DNA from: Clavibacter californiensis
Lineage (GTDB): Bacteria > Actinomycetota > Actinomycetes > Actinomycetales > Microbacteriaceae
Length of the DNA: 64,000 nt
Assembly: GCF_021952865.1 (NCBI RefSeq)
Contig: NZ_CP040792.1
Location: 1,860,001 to 1,924,000 of the forward strand
Direction of reading: 5' to 3'
In this document: piece by piece, positions 17,462 to 26,898 of the stretch
Numbering within the stretch: the stretch's first letter is position 1
How the letters are laid out: every line of letters starts with the position of its first letter
Made by a program: the position numbers and the translations under genes
The notes under the pieces: generated by a model
Told to the model about the DNA's origin: nothing
The model's input: only the letters and a program-made list of their open reading frames with translations
Databases searched by the model: none

Positions 17462-20400
17462 GTGCACCTGAAGAGCCTGACCCTCAAGGGGTTCAAGTCG
17501 TTCGCGCAGCCGACCACGTTCCAGTTCGAGACGGGCGTGACCTGCGTCGTCGGGCCGAACGGATCCGGCAAGTCGAACGTCGTCGACGCCCTCGCCTGGG
17601 TCATGGGCGAGCAGGGCGCCAAGACTCTCCGCGGCGGCAAGATGGAGGACGTCATCTTCGCCGGCACGTCGACGCGCGGCCCGCTCGGCCGCGCCGAGGT
17701 CACGCTCACGATCGACAACGCCGACGGCGCGCTGCCCATCGACTACACCGAGGTCGCGATCCGCCGCACGCTGTTCCGCAACGGGGGCAGCGAGTACGCG
17801 ATCAACGGCACGTCCTGCCGCCTGCTCGACGTGCAGGAGCTGCTGAGCGACTCGGGCCTCGGCCGCGAGATGCACGTCATCGTCGGCCAGGGCCGGCTCG
17901 ACAACGTCCTGCGCGCGACGCCCGAGGAGCGGCGCGGCTTCATCGAGGAGGCCGCCGGGATCCTCAAGCACCGCCGTCGCAAGGAGCGCACGCTCCGCAA
18001 GCTCGAGGGCATGCAGGCGAACCTCACGCGGCTGAACGACCTGGCGGGGGAGATCCGCCGCCAGCTGAAGCCGCTCGGTCGGCAGGCGGAGGTCGCGCGG
18101 CAGGCGCAGACCGTGGCGGCCGTCGTCCGCGACGCCCGCGCGCGGCTCGTGGCCGACGAGGTCGTGACCCTGCGGCGCGCGCTCGCGGAGCACACGCGCA
18201 CCGAGGAGGAGCGCACGACCGAGCGGATGGTGCTGCAGGAGAAGCTCGACCGCGCGGTGATCCGGTCGGAGCGCATCGTCGAGGAGCAGGAGGGCGACGA
18301 GGTGGACGGCGCCCGACGCACGGCCTTCGCGCTCGAGCAGGTGCAGGAGCGGCTGCGCAGCCTGCTGTCGCTCGCGCAGCAGCGGCTCGCGCTCCTCGGA
18401 TCCGCCGACGACGCTCCCGAGACCGCGGCGGGCACGACGCCCGGTCAGGTGCAGGAGTCCCGTGACGAGGCGGCCCGGCTGGTCGCGCTCATCGCCGAGG
18501 CGGAGGCGGGCTGGGCGTCCGCACGTCAGGCGACCGCGGCGGCCCGGCAGGCGCTCGACGCGCTCGACGAGGAGATCCAGGCCCAGAGCGCGCTCGTCTC
18601 CCGGCACGACCTCGAGATCGCGGGGCTCACGGGCCGCGCCGAGACCGCGGGATCCCGGCTCGCGGCCGTCCGCGGCGAGGTGCTCCGCCAGCAGAACGCG
18701 CTCGACGCGGCGCGCGCCCGGCTGGCCGCAGCGGAGGCCGAGCGGGAGCGCGGCGAGGCGGAGGGCGAGGCCGACGAGCAGGGCGGATCCGAGCTCACCC
18801 GCGCCTACGAGGACGCGCAGGCCGACGTCGCCAGCGAGGAGTCCGCCATCGAGGCCGTGCGCGAGGAGCTGCACGCGAAGGAGCGCGAGCGCGACGCCCT
18901 GGCCGCGCGCGAGCAGGCCCTCGCGAGCGCGCTCGACCAGCGCGACGGATCCAGCGACCTCGTCGCCGCGGGCCTCCCCGGCATCCGCGGCCTCCTCGCC
19001 GAGCACGTGCACGTGGAGCCCGGTTACGAGGCCGCCGTCGCCGCCGCGCTCGGCTCGCTCGCCGACGCCGTGCTCGCCGAGACGCACGACGACGCCGTGG
19101 CCGCGCTCCGCCGCGCGGTCGACGACGACCTGGGGCGCGTCGAGGTGGTCGTGGCCGGATCCGCCGACGCGCGGGTCGCCGTCCCGTCATCCACCGGCCC
19201 CGTCGCCGCGGCCACCGTGGTCGACGCTCCGGACGGCGTGCGGCGGATCCTCGCGGACGTCGTCTTCGTCGACGGCCTCGCGGAGGCGGTCGCCCTCCTC
19301 GACGGACGGGACGCTCCCGCCACGGCGATCACCCGCGCGGGCGAGGTCGTGTCGGCGCACGTGCTGCGCGGCGGATCCGGCGCCACCCGCTCCAAGCTCG
19401 AGCTCGTCGCCGCGCGCGAGGCCGCCGCGACGACGCTGACCGACGTCCGCGCCCGCATCGACGATCTGCAGGTGGATCTCGCGGCCGGCCGGGAGCGCCT
19501 CCGTGCCGCCCGGGAGCGCGCGTCCACGGCGCTCGGCGGGCTGCGCGAGGCGGACGCGCGCCTCGCCGCCCATGCCGAGCGCCTCAGCCGCTCCCGCGCG
19601 CAGGCCGAGTCCGCGGCCGCGGAGCTCGCCCGCGTGCAGCGCGGCCTCGACCTCGCGGGCGCCTCCGTCGACGAGGCCGTCGGCGCGTCCGACGCCGCCC
19701 GTCGCGCGCTCGACGAGGCCCGATCCCGCCCGCGGCCCGTGCTCGACGCGAGCGGCCGCGACGCGCTCGTGGCCGAGTGGGAGGCGGCGCGCGAGGCGGA
19801 GATCGAGGCGCGCCTGCAGGTCGAGACCGCGCGCGAGCGCGTCCGCGCCGAGCAGGAGCGCACGGTCGCGCTCGAGCGCCGCCTGGCTGCGGAGCGCGCC
19901 GCCGCCGAGGAGGCTGCCCGCCGCCAGGTGATCCGACGCCGGCAGATCGCCCGCGCCGCCTCCGTCGCCGAGGCCCTGCCCGCCGTGGTGCGCGCCGCCG
20001 ACCGCAGCACCGCGGAGGCGCGCCTCGTGCTCGCCCGCGCCGAGGAGGCGCGGGCCGGCCGGAACGCCGAGCTGGTAGCGCTCCGCCGGGAGGAGGCCGA
20101 GCTGCGCACGCGGCTGCACGGCATCACCGAGGACGTGCACGGCCTCGAGCTGCAGATCTACGAGAAGCGCCTGCAGGTCTCGCAACTGGTCGAGCGCGCT
20201 GCGAGCGAGCTCGGACTGGGGGAGGAGGTGCTGGTCGCCGAGTACGGGCCCGACGTGCCCGTCCCCGAGGAGGCGCCGCTGCCGCCGCGGCAGCGGCCGC
20301 GCGCGCCGGCGGATGACGGCGGCGACGATGCCGAGGCCGATCCCGACGCCGCCGCCGCGTCGGCCGAGACGTCTGCCCCGAGCGCGGAGCCGTCCGGGCC

Positions 20401-21220
20401 AGCAGACGAGGCGGACGAGATGGACGACGAGGACGACGCCGCGGATCCCGTCCCCACCCGCCCCTTCGACCGCGAGGAACAGCGCGCGCGCCTGCAGCAG
20501 GCGGAGCGCAAGCTCGCCCAGCTCGGTCGCGTCAACCCGCTCGCCCTCGAGGAGTTCGCGGCCCTCGAGCAGCGCCACCTGTTCCTCACCGAGCAGCTCG
20601 CCGACCTGACCGCGACGCGCAAGGACCTGCTCACGATCATCGACGACATCGACCGCACCATGCAGGGCGTCTTCGCGGCCGCGTTCGAGGACACCCGGCA
20701 GGCGTTCGACCGCGTCTTCCCGATCCTCTTCCCGGGCGGCACCGGCAGCATCCACCTCACGGATCCCGAGCAGCTGCTCACCACTGGCATCGAGGTGAGC
20801 GTGCGCCCCGCGGGCAAGCGCATCGAGCGCCTGTCGCTGCTCTCCGGCGGGGAGCGCTCCCTCGCGGCCGTTGCCCTGCTCATCGCGATCTTCACCGCGA
20901 GGCCCAGCCCGTTCTACATCATGGACGAGGTGGAGGCGGCGCTCGACGACGCCAACCTCGGCCGCCTGCTCACGATCCTCGAGCAGCTCCGTGACACCTC
21001 GCAGCTCATCGTGATCACCCACCAGAAGCGCACCATGGAGATCGCCGACGCGCTCTACGGCGTCTCGATGCGGCAGGACGGCGTGAGCGCGGTCGTCGGC
21101 CAGCGCGTGAGCCGCGACGCCCGCCCCGACCCGGCACCCGGATCCGCGGGCGAGGACGAGCCCGACGGCGCGCCCGCGACCGAGCCGGAGCCCGCGGGCG
21201 AGGAGCAGGCGGCCTCCTGA
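17462..21220 (+). CDS. smc: chromosome segregation protein SMC
   Basis: SMC is the condensin ATPase that folds and separates chromosomes. The protein is 1252 residues. Walker A GPNGSGKS is at residues 31-38, the hinge at about 500-650 between two long coiled coils, and the C-terminal head has the signature LLSGGERSLAA (about 1125) and Walker B FYIMDEVEAALDDAN (about 1155). GTG 17462 is set by AGGAGGG 8 nt upstream. Residues about 950-1003 in the returning coil are an acidic, Ala/Pro/Ser-rich insertion that must interrupt the coil. ftsY follows after 20 nt with its own -10 box. Confidence 0.97.
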   Translation: MHLKSLTLKGFKSFAQPTTFQFETGVTCVVGPNGSGKSNVVDALAWVMGEQGAKTLRGGKMEDVIFAGTSTRGPLGRAEVTLTIDNADGALPIDYTEVAIRRTLFRNGGSEYAINGTSCRLLDVQELLSDSGLGREMHVIVGQGRLDNVLRATPEERRGFIEEAAGILKHRRRKERTLRKLEGMQANLTRLNDLAGEIRRQLKPLGRQAEVARQAQTVAAVVRDARARLVADEVVTLRRALAEHTRTEEERTTERMVLQEKLDRAVIRSERIVEEQEGDEVDGARRTAFALEQVQERLRSLLSLAQQRLALLGSADDAPETAAGTTPGQVQESRDEAARLVALIAEAEAGWASARQATAAARQALDALDEEIQAQSALVSRHDLEIAGLTGRAETAGSRLAAVRGEVLRQQNALDAARARLAAAEAERERGEAEGEADEQGGSELTRAYEDAQADVASEESAIEAVREELHAKERERDALAAREQALASALDQRDGSSDLVAAGLPGIRGLLAEHVHVEPGYEAAVAAALGSLADAVLAETHDDAVAALRRAVDDDLGRVEVVVAGSADARVAVPSSTGPVAAATVVDAPDGVRRILADVVFVDGLAEAVALLDGRDAPATAITRAGEVVSAHVLRGGSGATRSKLELVAAREAAATTLTDVRARIDDLQVDLAAGRERLRAARERASTALGGLREADARLAAHAERLSRSRAQAESAAAELARVQRGLDLAGASVDEAVGASDAARRALDEARSRPRPVLDASGRDALVAEWEAAREAEIEARLQVETARERVRAEQERTVALERRLAAERAAAEEAARRQVIRRRQIARAASVAEALPAVVRAADRSTAEARLVLARAEEARAGRNAELVALRREEAELRTRLHGITEDVHGLELQIYEKRLQVSQLVERAASELGLGEEVLVAEYGPDVPVPEEAPLPPRQRPRAPADDGGDDAEADPDAAAASAETSAPSAEPSGPADEADEMDDEDDAADPVPTRPFDREEQRARLQQAERKLAQLGRVNPLALEEFAALEQRHLFLTEQLADLTATRKDLLTIIDDIDRTMQGVFAAAFEDTRQAFDRVFPILFPGGTGSIHLTDPEQLLTTGIEVSVRPAGKRIERLSLLSGGERSLAAVALLIAIFTARPSPFYIMDEVEAALDDANLGRLLTILEQLRDTSQLIVITHQKRTMEIADALYGVSMRQDGVSAVVGQRVSRDARPDPAPGSAGEDEPDGAPATEPEPAGEEQAAS

Positions 21221-21228
21221 CCCGCGGC

Positions 21229-21234
21229 TACGCT
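21229..21234 (+). promoter_or_regulatory. -10 box of ftsY
   Basis: TACGCT lies exactly 6 nt before the ATG at 21241, in the 20-bp gap after smc. No Shine-Dalgarno is present. Confidence 0.6.
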
Positions 21235-21240
21235 GGGCAC

Positions 21241-22116
21241 ATGGCAGCCCGCACCCCCTGGTCCCTCTCCGGCGCGCTCCGCGGGATGTTCGCGAAGCCG
21301 ACGATCGACGAGACCACGTGGGACGACCTCGAGACCGCCCTCATCACCGCGGACTTCGGCCCGGACGTCACCGAGGCCACCATCGACGACCTCCGCCAGA
21401 AGGTCGAGCGCTACCGCACGACCGACCCGCGCGACCTCCAGCGCATGCTCCGCGAGAGCATCGAGGAGCGCCTGGCGAAGCACGACCCCACGCTGAAGCT
21501 CAGCGCCCGCCCCGCGGTGATCCTCGTGGTCGGCGTGAACGGCGTCGGCAAGACCACCACCATCGGCAAGTTCGCCAAGTTCCTCCGCAACTACGGCCGC
21601 ACGGTCGTGGTGGGCGCCGCCGACACGTTCCGCGCCGCCGCCGTCGACCAGCTCGCCACCTGGGCCGACCGCGCCGGTGCCGAGATCGTGCGCCCGCAGC
21701 AGCCCGGCCAGGATCCCGCGAGCGTCGCCTTCCAGACCGTCGAGCACGCCATGCGCACGGGCACCGAGATGGTCATCATCGACACGGCCGGCCGCCTGCA
21801 CACCAAGGGCGGCCTCATGGACGAGCTGTCGAAGATCCGCCGTGTGGTGGAGAAGCAGTCGCCCATCGCCGAGGTGCTGCTGGTGCTCGACGCGACGACC
21901 GGCCAGAACGGGCTCGCGCAGGCGCAGGCCTTCATCGAGCACGGCGGCGTCACGGGCCTCGTCATCACGAAGCTCGACGGATCCGCGAAGGGCGGCTTCA
22001 TCCTCAACGTGCAGGAGCGCACGGGCATCCCCATCAAGCTCATCGGCCAGGGCGAGGGCATCGGCGATCTCACGGGCTTCACCCCGCACGTCTTCGCCCA
22101 GAACCTGGTCGGGTGA
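21241..22116 (+). CDS. ftsY: signal recognition particle receptor FtsY
   Basis: FtsY is the SRP receptor GTPase that docks nascent membrane proteins at the translocon. The 291-residue protein is a compact NG domain: G1 GVNGVGKTTT (about residues 98-107), ADTFRAAAVDQL, G3 DTAGR, G4 TKLDGSAKGG. The long acidic A domain seen in E. coli is missing, as in many actinobacteria, leaving a short N-terminal helix for membrane contact. The final residues FAQNLVG and the stop codon are copied twice downstream in a tandem repeat. Confidence 0.97.
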   Translation: MAARTPWSLSGALRGMFAKPTIDETTWDDLETALITADFGPDVTEATIDDLRQKVERYRTTDPRDLQRMLRESIEERLAKHDPTLKLSARPAVILVVGVNGVGKTTTIGKFAKFLRNYGRTVVVGAADTFRAAAVDQLATWADRAGAEIVRPQQPGQDPASVAFQTVEHAMRTGTEMVIIDTAGRLHTKGGLMDELSKIRRVVEKQSPIAEVLLVLDATTGQNGLAQAQAFIEHGGVTGLVITKLDGSAKGGFILNVQERTGIPIKLIGQGEGIGDLTGFTPHVFAQNLVG

Positions 22117-22257
22117 CCCGGCGTCCCTCCCGGGCGCTGGATGTCACCGGCCCGCACCTCTTCGCGCAGAACCTGGTGGGGTGACCCGGCGTCCGTCCTG
22201 GGCGCTGGATCTCACCGGCCCGCACGTCTTCGCGCAGAACCTGGTCGGGTGACCCGG
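22084..22257 (+). repeat. 2.5-copy 68-bp tandem repeat starting in the end of ftsY
   Basis: Unit 1 spans 22084-22151, unit 2 22152-22219 and the partial unit 3 22220-22257. Each copy carries the last nine codons of ftsY (PHxFAQNLVG) with its TGA stop, and the full units carry the following spacer. Because 68 is not a multiple of three, the copies lie in three different frames. The base changes between copies are almost all silent in the ftsY frame (gcc/gcg, gtc/gtg). Units 1 and 2 can each form a hairpin (22112-22148 and 22180-22216) whose outer stem GGTGAC/GTCACC includes the stop codon. Confidence 0.9.
22112..22148 (+). terminator. hairpin over the ftsY stop codon, repeated at 22180-22216
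   Basis: GGTGAC pairs with GTCACC, and an inner CCGGCG pairs with CGCTGG (one G-T wobble), then CCC with GGG. About 15 paired bases result, with small bulges and no U-tract. The second copy keeps the inner stem and five of the six outer pairs. It could act as terminator or as 3'-end stabiliser of the ftsY message. Confidence 0.5.
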
Positions 22258-22287
22258 GCACCGGCTCGGGGGACCTCCGACGCCGGT

Positions 22288-22293
22288 TAAGCT
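22288..22293 (+). promoter_or_regulatory. -10 box of ffh
   Basis: TAAGCT lies 9 nt before the ATG at 22303, in the 45 bp left after the tandem repeat. The RNA leader would be at most a few bases long. Confidence 0.5.
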
Positions 22294-22302
22294 GGACCCA
22301 CC

Positions 22303-23874
22303 ATGGCTACCTTCGGAACACTCTCGGACCGCCTCGCCGAGACCTTCAAGAACCTGCGCGGCAAGGGCAAGCTGAGCGCCGCGGACGTCGACGGCACCGT
22401 CCGCGAGATCCGCCGTGCGCTGCTCGAGGCCGACGTCGCGCTCGACGTCGTCAAGGCGTTCACCGCGTCCGTCCGCGAGCGCGCCCTCGGCGGCGAGGTC
22501 AGCCAGGCGCTGAACCCAGCCCAGCAGGTCGTGCAGATCGTCAACGAGGAGCTCGTCGGCATCCTCGGCGGCCAGCAGCGGCGGATCCAGTTCGCCAAGA
22601 GGCCGCCGACCGTCATCATGCTCGCGGGCCTCCAGGGCGCGGGCAAGACGACCCTCGCGGGCAAGCTCGGCAAGTGGCTCGCGAAGGACGGCCACACTCC
22701 GATGCTCGTCGCGGCCGACCTCCAGCGCCCCAACGCCGTGCAGCAGCTGCAGGTCGTCGGCGAGCAGGCCGGCGTCCCCGTCTTCGCGCCCGAGCCCGGC
22801 AACGGCCGCGGCAACCCCGTGCGCGTCGCCAAGGACGCGATGAAGCACGCGGTCGACAAGCAGTACAGCGTCGTCATCATCGACACCGCGGGCCGCCTCG
22901 GCGTCGACGCGGAGCTGATGAAGCAGGCCGCGGACATCCGCAAGGCCACCGACCCCGACGAGGTCCTCTTCGTCATCGACGCCATGATCGGCCAGGACGC
23001 GGTCGCTACCGCGAAGGCGTTCCAGGACGGCGTCGACTTCACGGGCGTCGTGCTCTCCAAGCTCGACGGCGACGCGCGCGGAGGAGCGGCCCTCTCGGTC
23101 GCCTCCGTCACGGGCCGCCCGATCATGTTCGCGTCCACCGGCGAGGGCCTCGACGACTTCGAGCCCTTCCACCCCGACCGCATGGCGAGCCGCATCCTCG
23201 ACCTCGGCGACATCCTCACCCTCATCGAGCAGGCCCAGCAGGCCTTCGACGAGGAGGAGGCGATGGAGGTCGCCCAGAAGCTCGCGAGCGACACCTTCAC
23301 GCTCGACGACTTCCTCAAGCAGATGCAGCAGCTGCGCGGCAAGGGGTCGCTCAAGAAGATGATGGGCATGCTCCCCGGCATGGGCGCCATGAAGGAGCAG
23401 CTGGAGAACTTCGACGAGAAGGAGATCGTCCGCACCGAGGCCATCATCCAGTCGATGACGAAGGCGGAGCGCCAGAACCCGAAGCTGCTCAACGGCTCGC
23501 GCCGGCTCCGCATCGCCCGCGGATCCGGCATGACCGTCACCGACGTCAACGGCCTCGTGCAGCGCTTCGAGCAGGCCTCGAAGATGATGCGCACGGTCGC
23601 CCGCGGCGGCATGCCGCAGATCCCCGGCATGGGCCCGATGCCCGGCGCGCACTCCAGCCGCAAGCCCGTGCAGCAGAAGAAGAAGGGCTCGAAGTCGGGC
23701 AACCCGGCCAAGCGCGCGCAGGAGAACGCGGCGCTCGCGTCGGGCCAGCGCATCGGCGGCCCCACGGCCCCCGCGGGATCCGGCTTCGGCCTGGCCGGTG
23801 CGGCGAAGGGCGGCGCGGACGGCGCCCCGAGCGAGGAGGAGCTCGCCTCGCTGCAGAAGTTCCTCGGGCGCTGA
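22303..23874 (+). CDS. ffh: signal recognition particle protein Ffh
   Basis: Ffh binds 4.5S RNA and signal sequences and targets ribosomes to FtsY. The 523-residue protein has an N domain, GTPase G1 GLQGAGKTT (about residue 109), G3 DTAGR, G4 [13 protein letters not shown], and a methionine-rich M domain ([14 protein letters not shown] and [13 protein letters not shown]). The C-terminal tail beyond residue about 435 is long, with Met/Pro/Gly repeats and a lysine patch [12 protein letters not shown], as in other actinobacteria. A strong hairpin follows the stop. Confidence 0.97.
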   Translation: MATFGTLSDRLAETFKNLRGKGKLSAADVDGTVREIRRALLEADVALDVVKAFTASVRERALGGEVSQALNPAQQVVQIVNEELVGILGGQQRRIQFAKRPPTVIMLAGLQGAGKTTLAGKLGKWLAKDGHTPMLVAADLQRPNAVQQLQVVGEQAGVPVFAPEPGNGRGNPVRVAKDAMKHAVDKQYSVVIIDTAGRLGVDAELMKQAADIRKATDPDEVLFVIDAMIGQDAVATAKAFQDGVDFTGVVLSKLDGDARGGAALSVASVTGRPIMFASTGEGLDDFEPFHPDRMASRILDLGDILTLIEQAQQAFDEEEAMEVAQKLASDTFTLDDFLKQMQQLRGKGSLKKMMGMLPGMGAMKEQLENFDEKEIVRTEAIIQSMTKAERQNPKLLNGSRRLRIARGSGMTVTDVNGLVQRFEQASKMMRTVARGGMPQIPGMGPMPGAHSSRKPVQQKKKGSKSGNPAKRAQENAALASGQRIGGPTAPAGSGFGLAGAAKGGADGAPSEEELASLQKFLGR

Positions 23875-23899
23875 CCCGAGGCACGACCCGCACGTCCCG

Positions 23900-23932
23900 C
23901 GACGGCGTCCTCCCCACAGGAGGGCGCCGTCG
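23900..23932 (+). terminator. terminator hairpin after ffh
   Basis: A 14-bp stem (one T-G wobble) with loop CCACA, 5' arm 23900-23913 and 3' arm 23919-23932, begins 26 nt after the ffh stop. No U-tract follows, the usual form in very GC-rich actinobacteria. Confidence 0.75.
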
Positions 23933-24020
23933 TCGCATGCTCGACGCGCGCCCTCCGACGTGCCAGCGTGGGGGGAGCACCGCGGCACCCCGTCGCGATC
24001 CGCGCGTCAGGAGCCCTCCC

Positions 24021-24398
24021 GTGTTCGCACCCGTCACCGCCTTCAGCGGCTTCAGCGTGGACGACGTCCCCGCCGCCCTCGCCTTCTACCGCGGCACCCT
24101 CGGCCTCGAGGTGGAGGAGGTGCCGGAGATGGGCATGCTGCGGCTCGTGCTCCCCGGATCCGGCGCGCGCGTCCTCGTCTACCCCAAGCCCGGCCACGAG
24201 CCCGCGACGTTCACGGTCCTCAACCTCGCGGTCGACGACGTGGAGGCCGCGGTGGTCGAGCTGAACGCGCGCGGCGTCGAGACGGCGATCTTCGCGGGGA
24301 TGCCGACGGACGCGCGCGGCATCATGCGCGGCAACGGCCCCGACATCGCCTGGTTCCGGGATCCGGCAGGCAACGTGCTCTCCGTCGTCGCGGCCTGA
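24021..24398 (+). CDS. VOC (glyoxalase/bleomycin-resistance) family protein
   Basis: The 125-residue protein is a single vicinal-oxygen-chelate domain with paired beta-alpha-beta-beta-beta units ([20 protein letters not shown] and [19 protein letters not shown]) and the end [13 protein letters not shown]. Such proteins bind a metal and small molecules; the substrate cannot be inferred. GTG 24021 has AGGAG at 24009-24013, spacing 7. It stands alone between the ffh terminator and the convergent marP gene (8-nt gap). Confidence 0.85.
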   Translation: MFAPVTAFSGFSVDDVPAALAFYRGTLGLEVEEVPEMGMLRLVLPGSGARVLVYPKPGHEPATFTVLNLAVDDVEAAVVELNARGVETAIFAGMPTDARGIMRGNGPDIAWFRDPAGNVLSVVAA

Positions 24399-24406
24399 CG
24401 CCCGGG

Positions 24407-25606
24407 TCAGCGGGAGCAGCGCCCGGAGTCGACCGGGGTCGTCGCGCCCGCCTGCTGCAGCACGGGCGCGATCTCGTCGAGCGTCATCGCATAGCCCGTC
24501 TGCGAGTCGACGGTCGAGGTCGCGAACACGAGGCCGACCACTCGGCCCTGGGCGTCGAACAGCGCCCCGCCCGAGTCCCCGGGACGCACCGTGCCGCGGA
24601 CCGAGTAGACCTCGCGCGTGACCGGCTGCTCGTGCTGGATGTCGGTTCCGAGCGCCTGGACCACCTCGCGGATGCGCGCCCCCGTGGCCTGGTACGGCCC
24701 GCCGCCGGGGTAGCCGGCCACGACTGCCTCGTCGGAGGCGGCGAGCTGGTCGCCGAGCGCGAGCGGGGATGCCGTGAGGCCGGGCACCGCGAGGATCGCG
24801 ACGTCGCGCGCCGGGTCGAACACCACGAGGTCCGCCTCGAGCAGCTGCCCGGTGCCGCCCTGCTGCACGTACACCTGGTCGGATCCGGTCACCACGTGGG
24901 CGTTCGTGACGACCCGGTCGCCCTGCACGACCCAGCCGCTGCCGGACGACGAGGTGCCGCACGCGGGCGCCGACGAGAGGATCTTCACGACGCTCGACGC
25001 GGAGCGCCGCACGGCCTCGGGCACGTCGGCGTCGGGCGCGGCCGTGTCGGCGATCGCCTCCTCGCCGTTCGCGAAGACGCGCGGGTATCCCACGTCGTGG
25101 AGCGCGTCGTCCAGGGCGGAGAGCGCGGTGCCGCTCGAGATCGGGCTGACCCGGTCGAGCGCCGCGACGATGCGGGACGAGGACGCGAGCTGCACCGCGG
25201 GGATCACGCCGCTGGAGCCGAGGAAACCGCCGATGAACCAGACCGAGACCGCCCAGGCCGCGAGCCCCGCGACGGCGCCGATCCCGCGGTCGAGGCCGCG
25301 CGCGGCACCCCGGGGGCGCAGCAGGCGGGTGAGGACGCTGGCGACCTGCGCCAGGATCCCGCTGACGAGCGAGGTCGTGACGAGCATGAGCACGGCGGCG
25401 GCCAGCGTGCGGGTGATCCCGGTGGCGACGCCGAACTGGTCGAGGAGCGCGAGGAACGCCGGCGTGATCCACAGCGCGAGCAGGACCCCCAGCACGATGC
25501 CCGCGAGCCCGGCCACGGTCACGATGGCCCCGCGACGCCAGCCGGCGAGGGCCGCGAGCACGGCGACGACGAGGATCACGATGTCGACGGCGGGGCTCAC
25601 CTGCAC
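24407..25606 (-). CDS. marP: MarP-like membrane serine protease (CvpA + trypsin-like domain)
   Basis: The 399-residue protein has four N-terminal transmembrane helices of the CvpA type (residues 8-145) and an extracytoplasmic chymotrypsin-like protease with triad His237 (TNAHVV), Asp268 (ARDVAIL) and Ser345 (RPGDSGG). Cys216 and Cys397 match the disulfide known in the mycobacterial acid-resistance protease MarP. That protein processes cell-wall hydrolases and is needed at acid pH; the role here is inferred by family. GTG 25606 is preferred over GTG 25600 because GAGG lies 7-8 nt upstream. It follows the YbdK-like gene by 13 nt, so both are probably co-transcribed. Confidence 0.9.
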   Translation of the reverse strand: MQVSPAVDIVILVVAVLAALAGWRRGAIVTVAGLAGIVLGVLLALWITPAFLALLDQFGVATGITRTLAAAVLMLVTTSLVSGILAQVASVLTRLLRPRGAARGLDRGIGAVAGLAAWAVSVWFIGGFLGSSGVIPAVQLASSSRIVAALDRVSPISSGTALSALDDALHDVGYPRVFANGEEAIADTAAPDADVPEAVRRSASSVVKILSSAPACGTSSSGSGWVVQGDRVVTNAHVVTGSDQVYVQQGGTGQLLEADLVVFDPARDVAILAVPGLTASPLALGDQLAASDEAVVAGYPGGGPYQATGARIREVVQALGTDIQHEQPVTREVYSVRGTVRPGDSGGALFDAQGRVVGLVFATSTVDSQTGYAMTLDEIAPVLQQAGATTPVDSGRCSR

Positions 25607-25619
25607 AGTCTGCCTCGCG

Positions 25620-26753
25620 TCACCGGCCCAATCCTGAGCGCAGCTCCTCGACGAGGTGCGTGACCACGGGGGCGAGCGCGCCGTCGTTCTCCTCGGCGAC
25701 GCGCAGCTGCCGCTGGTAGCTCGCGCCGCGGTCGACGATGTCGAGGATCCCCCGGAGCTCCGCCTCGCAGCCGAGCGCATCCGCGGTGGGTGAGAGGCGC
25801 TCCACGAGGTCCCGGGTGTCGTCGCCCACGAGCGCCTCGTCGCCCGCGGCATCCTGGATGATGATCGCGTCCATCCCGTAGCGGGCCGCGCGCCACTTGT
25901 TCTCGCGCACGAACCAGGGCTGCATCCTCGGCAGCTCCTCGCCGCGGTCGAGCGTGGCCGACATGTCGTGCACGAGGCACTGGACCAGCGCCGCGAGCGA
26001 GGCGATCTCGCCGAGCGTCGAGACGCCGTCGAAGACGCGCGTCTCGAGGGTGCCCCACTTGGGCGCCGGCCGGATGTCCCAGCGCAGCTCGCTGTGGTGG
26101 TCGATGACGCCGACGTGGGTCATGTCGCCGACGAGCCGCTCGTAGTCGGCCCAGGTCGTGAGGTCGGGCGGCAGCCCCGCGGTCGGCAGCTGCTGGAACA
26201 TCAGCGCCCGGTTCGACGCGTACCCCGTCTCCTGCCCCGACCAGAACGGGCTCGACGCGCTGAGGGCCTGGAAGCGGGGGAGGTGGACGAGGAGCGCGTT
26301 CAGGATGGGCAGGGCCTTGGACGCGTCGTCGATGCCGACGTGCACGTGCACGCCCCAGATCATCATCTGCCGCCCCCACCACCTGGTGCGGTCGAGCAGC
26401 GTCGCGTAGCGCTCGTTGTCGGGCGTGACGTCCTGGTCTGGCCACGCGCTGAAGGGGTGGGTGCCCGCGCACATGAGGTCGATCCCGAGCGGATCCGCGA
26501 CGTCCACCACCCGCTCGATGAGCCGCGCGAGGTCGTCCACGGCGTGCCCGACGCGCGCGTGCGGCGCGCTGACGACCTCGACCGTGTTGGTGAGGAACTC
26601 CCCGGTCACGTGCGGGTGGGCGTCGTCGTGGGGGAAGGAGCGGAGGATCTCCGGGGCGACGCCCGCGAGCTCCCCGGAGCCGCGGTCGACGCACGCGAGC
26701 TCCCACTCGATCCCGACGCGGGACGGCGGCTGGTGGGCGAAGTCGATCTGCAT
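25620..26753 (-). CDS. YbdK-type carboxylate-amine ligase (GCS2 family)
   Basis: The protein has 377 residues, like YbdK (about 372). Conserved features are the opening RVGIEWELACVD, the TGEFLTNTVEVVSAP block, HVHVGIDD and RPAPKWGTLETRVFDG. The family makes gamma-glutamyl-cysteine-like bonds in vitro. Actinobacteria use mycothiol rather than glutathione, so the true product is open. ATG 26753 has CAGGA about 6 nt upstream; longer starts add an unconserved segment. It is the first gene of a minus-strand pair with marP. Confidence 0.88.
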   Translation of the reverse strand: MQIDFAHQPPSRVGIEWELACVDRGSGELAGVAPEILRSFPHDDAHPHVTGEFLTNTVEVVSAPHARVGHAVDDLARLIERVVDVADPLGIDLMCAGTHPFSAWPDQDVTPDNERYATLLDRTRWWGRQMMIWGVHVHVGIDDASKALPILNALLVHLPRFQALSASSPFWSGQETGYASNRALMFQQLPTAGLPPDLTTWADYERLVGDMTHVGVIDHHSELRWDIRPAPKWGTLETRVFDGVSTLGEIASLAALVQCLVHDMSATLDRGEELPRMQPWFVRENKWRAARYGMDAIIIQDAAGDEALVGDDTRDLVERLSPTADALGCEAELRGILDIVDRGASYQRQLRVAEENDGALAPVVTHLVEELRSGLGR

Positions 26754-26892
26754 GCGGGTCCTGCCGTCCACGGGGTCTCGGGGCGCATGCGCCGGGTGTC
26801 GTCCGATCATGCCACGCACCCCGCGGGGCGGCCCGGCGATGACGCCGTGCGGCGCGCCGACCGCGGGGGTCCCGGCCGGGCGCCGCGTCTGC

Positions 26893-26898
26893 CATAAT
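26893..26898 (+). promoter_or_regulatory. -10 box of rpsP
   Basis: CATAAT matches the sigma-70 consensus at five of six positions, the strongest such match in the window. It implies a leader of about 120 nt before GTG 27027. The end of that leader (about 27001-27026) is unusually A/T-rich for this genome. Confidence 0.6.

Noticed and set aside
16187-19087. Extension of the minus-strand GNAT protein through smc
   Set aside because: The conserved protein begins at ATG 17305 with a good ribosome binding site. The upstream part is an antisense shadow of smc.
22084-22257. FtsY read-through giving a longer protein with repeated FAQNLVG ends
   Set aside because: Each copy contains its own TGA and the 68-bp period shifts the frame, so stop suppression would not produce a repeat protein.
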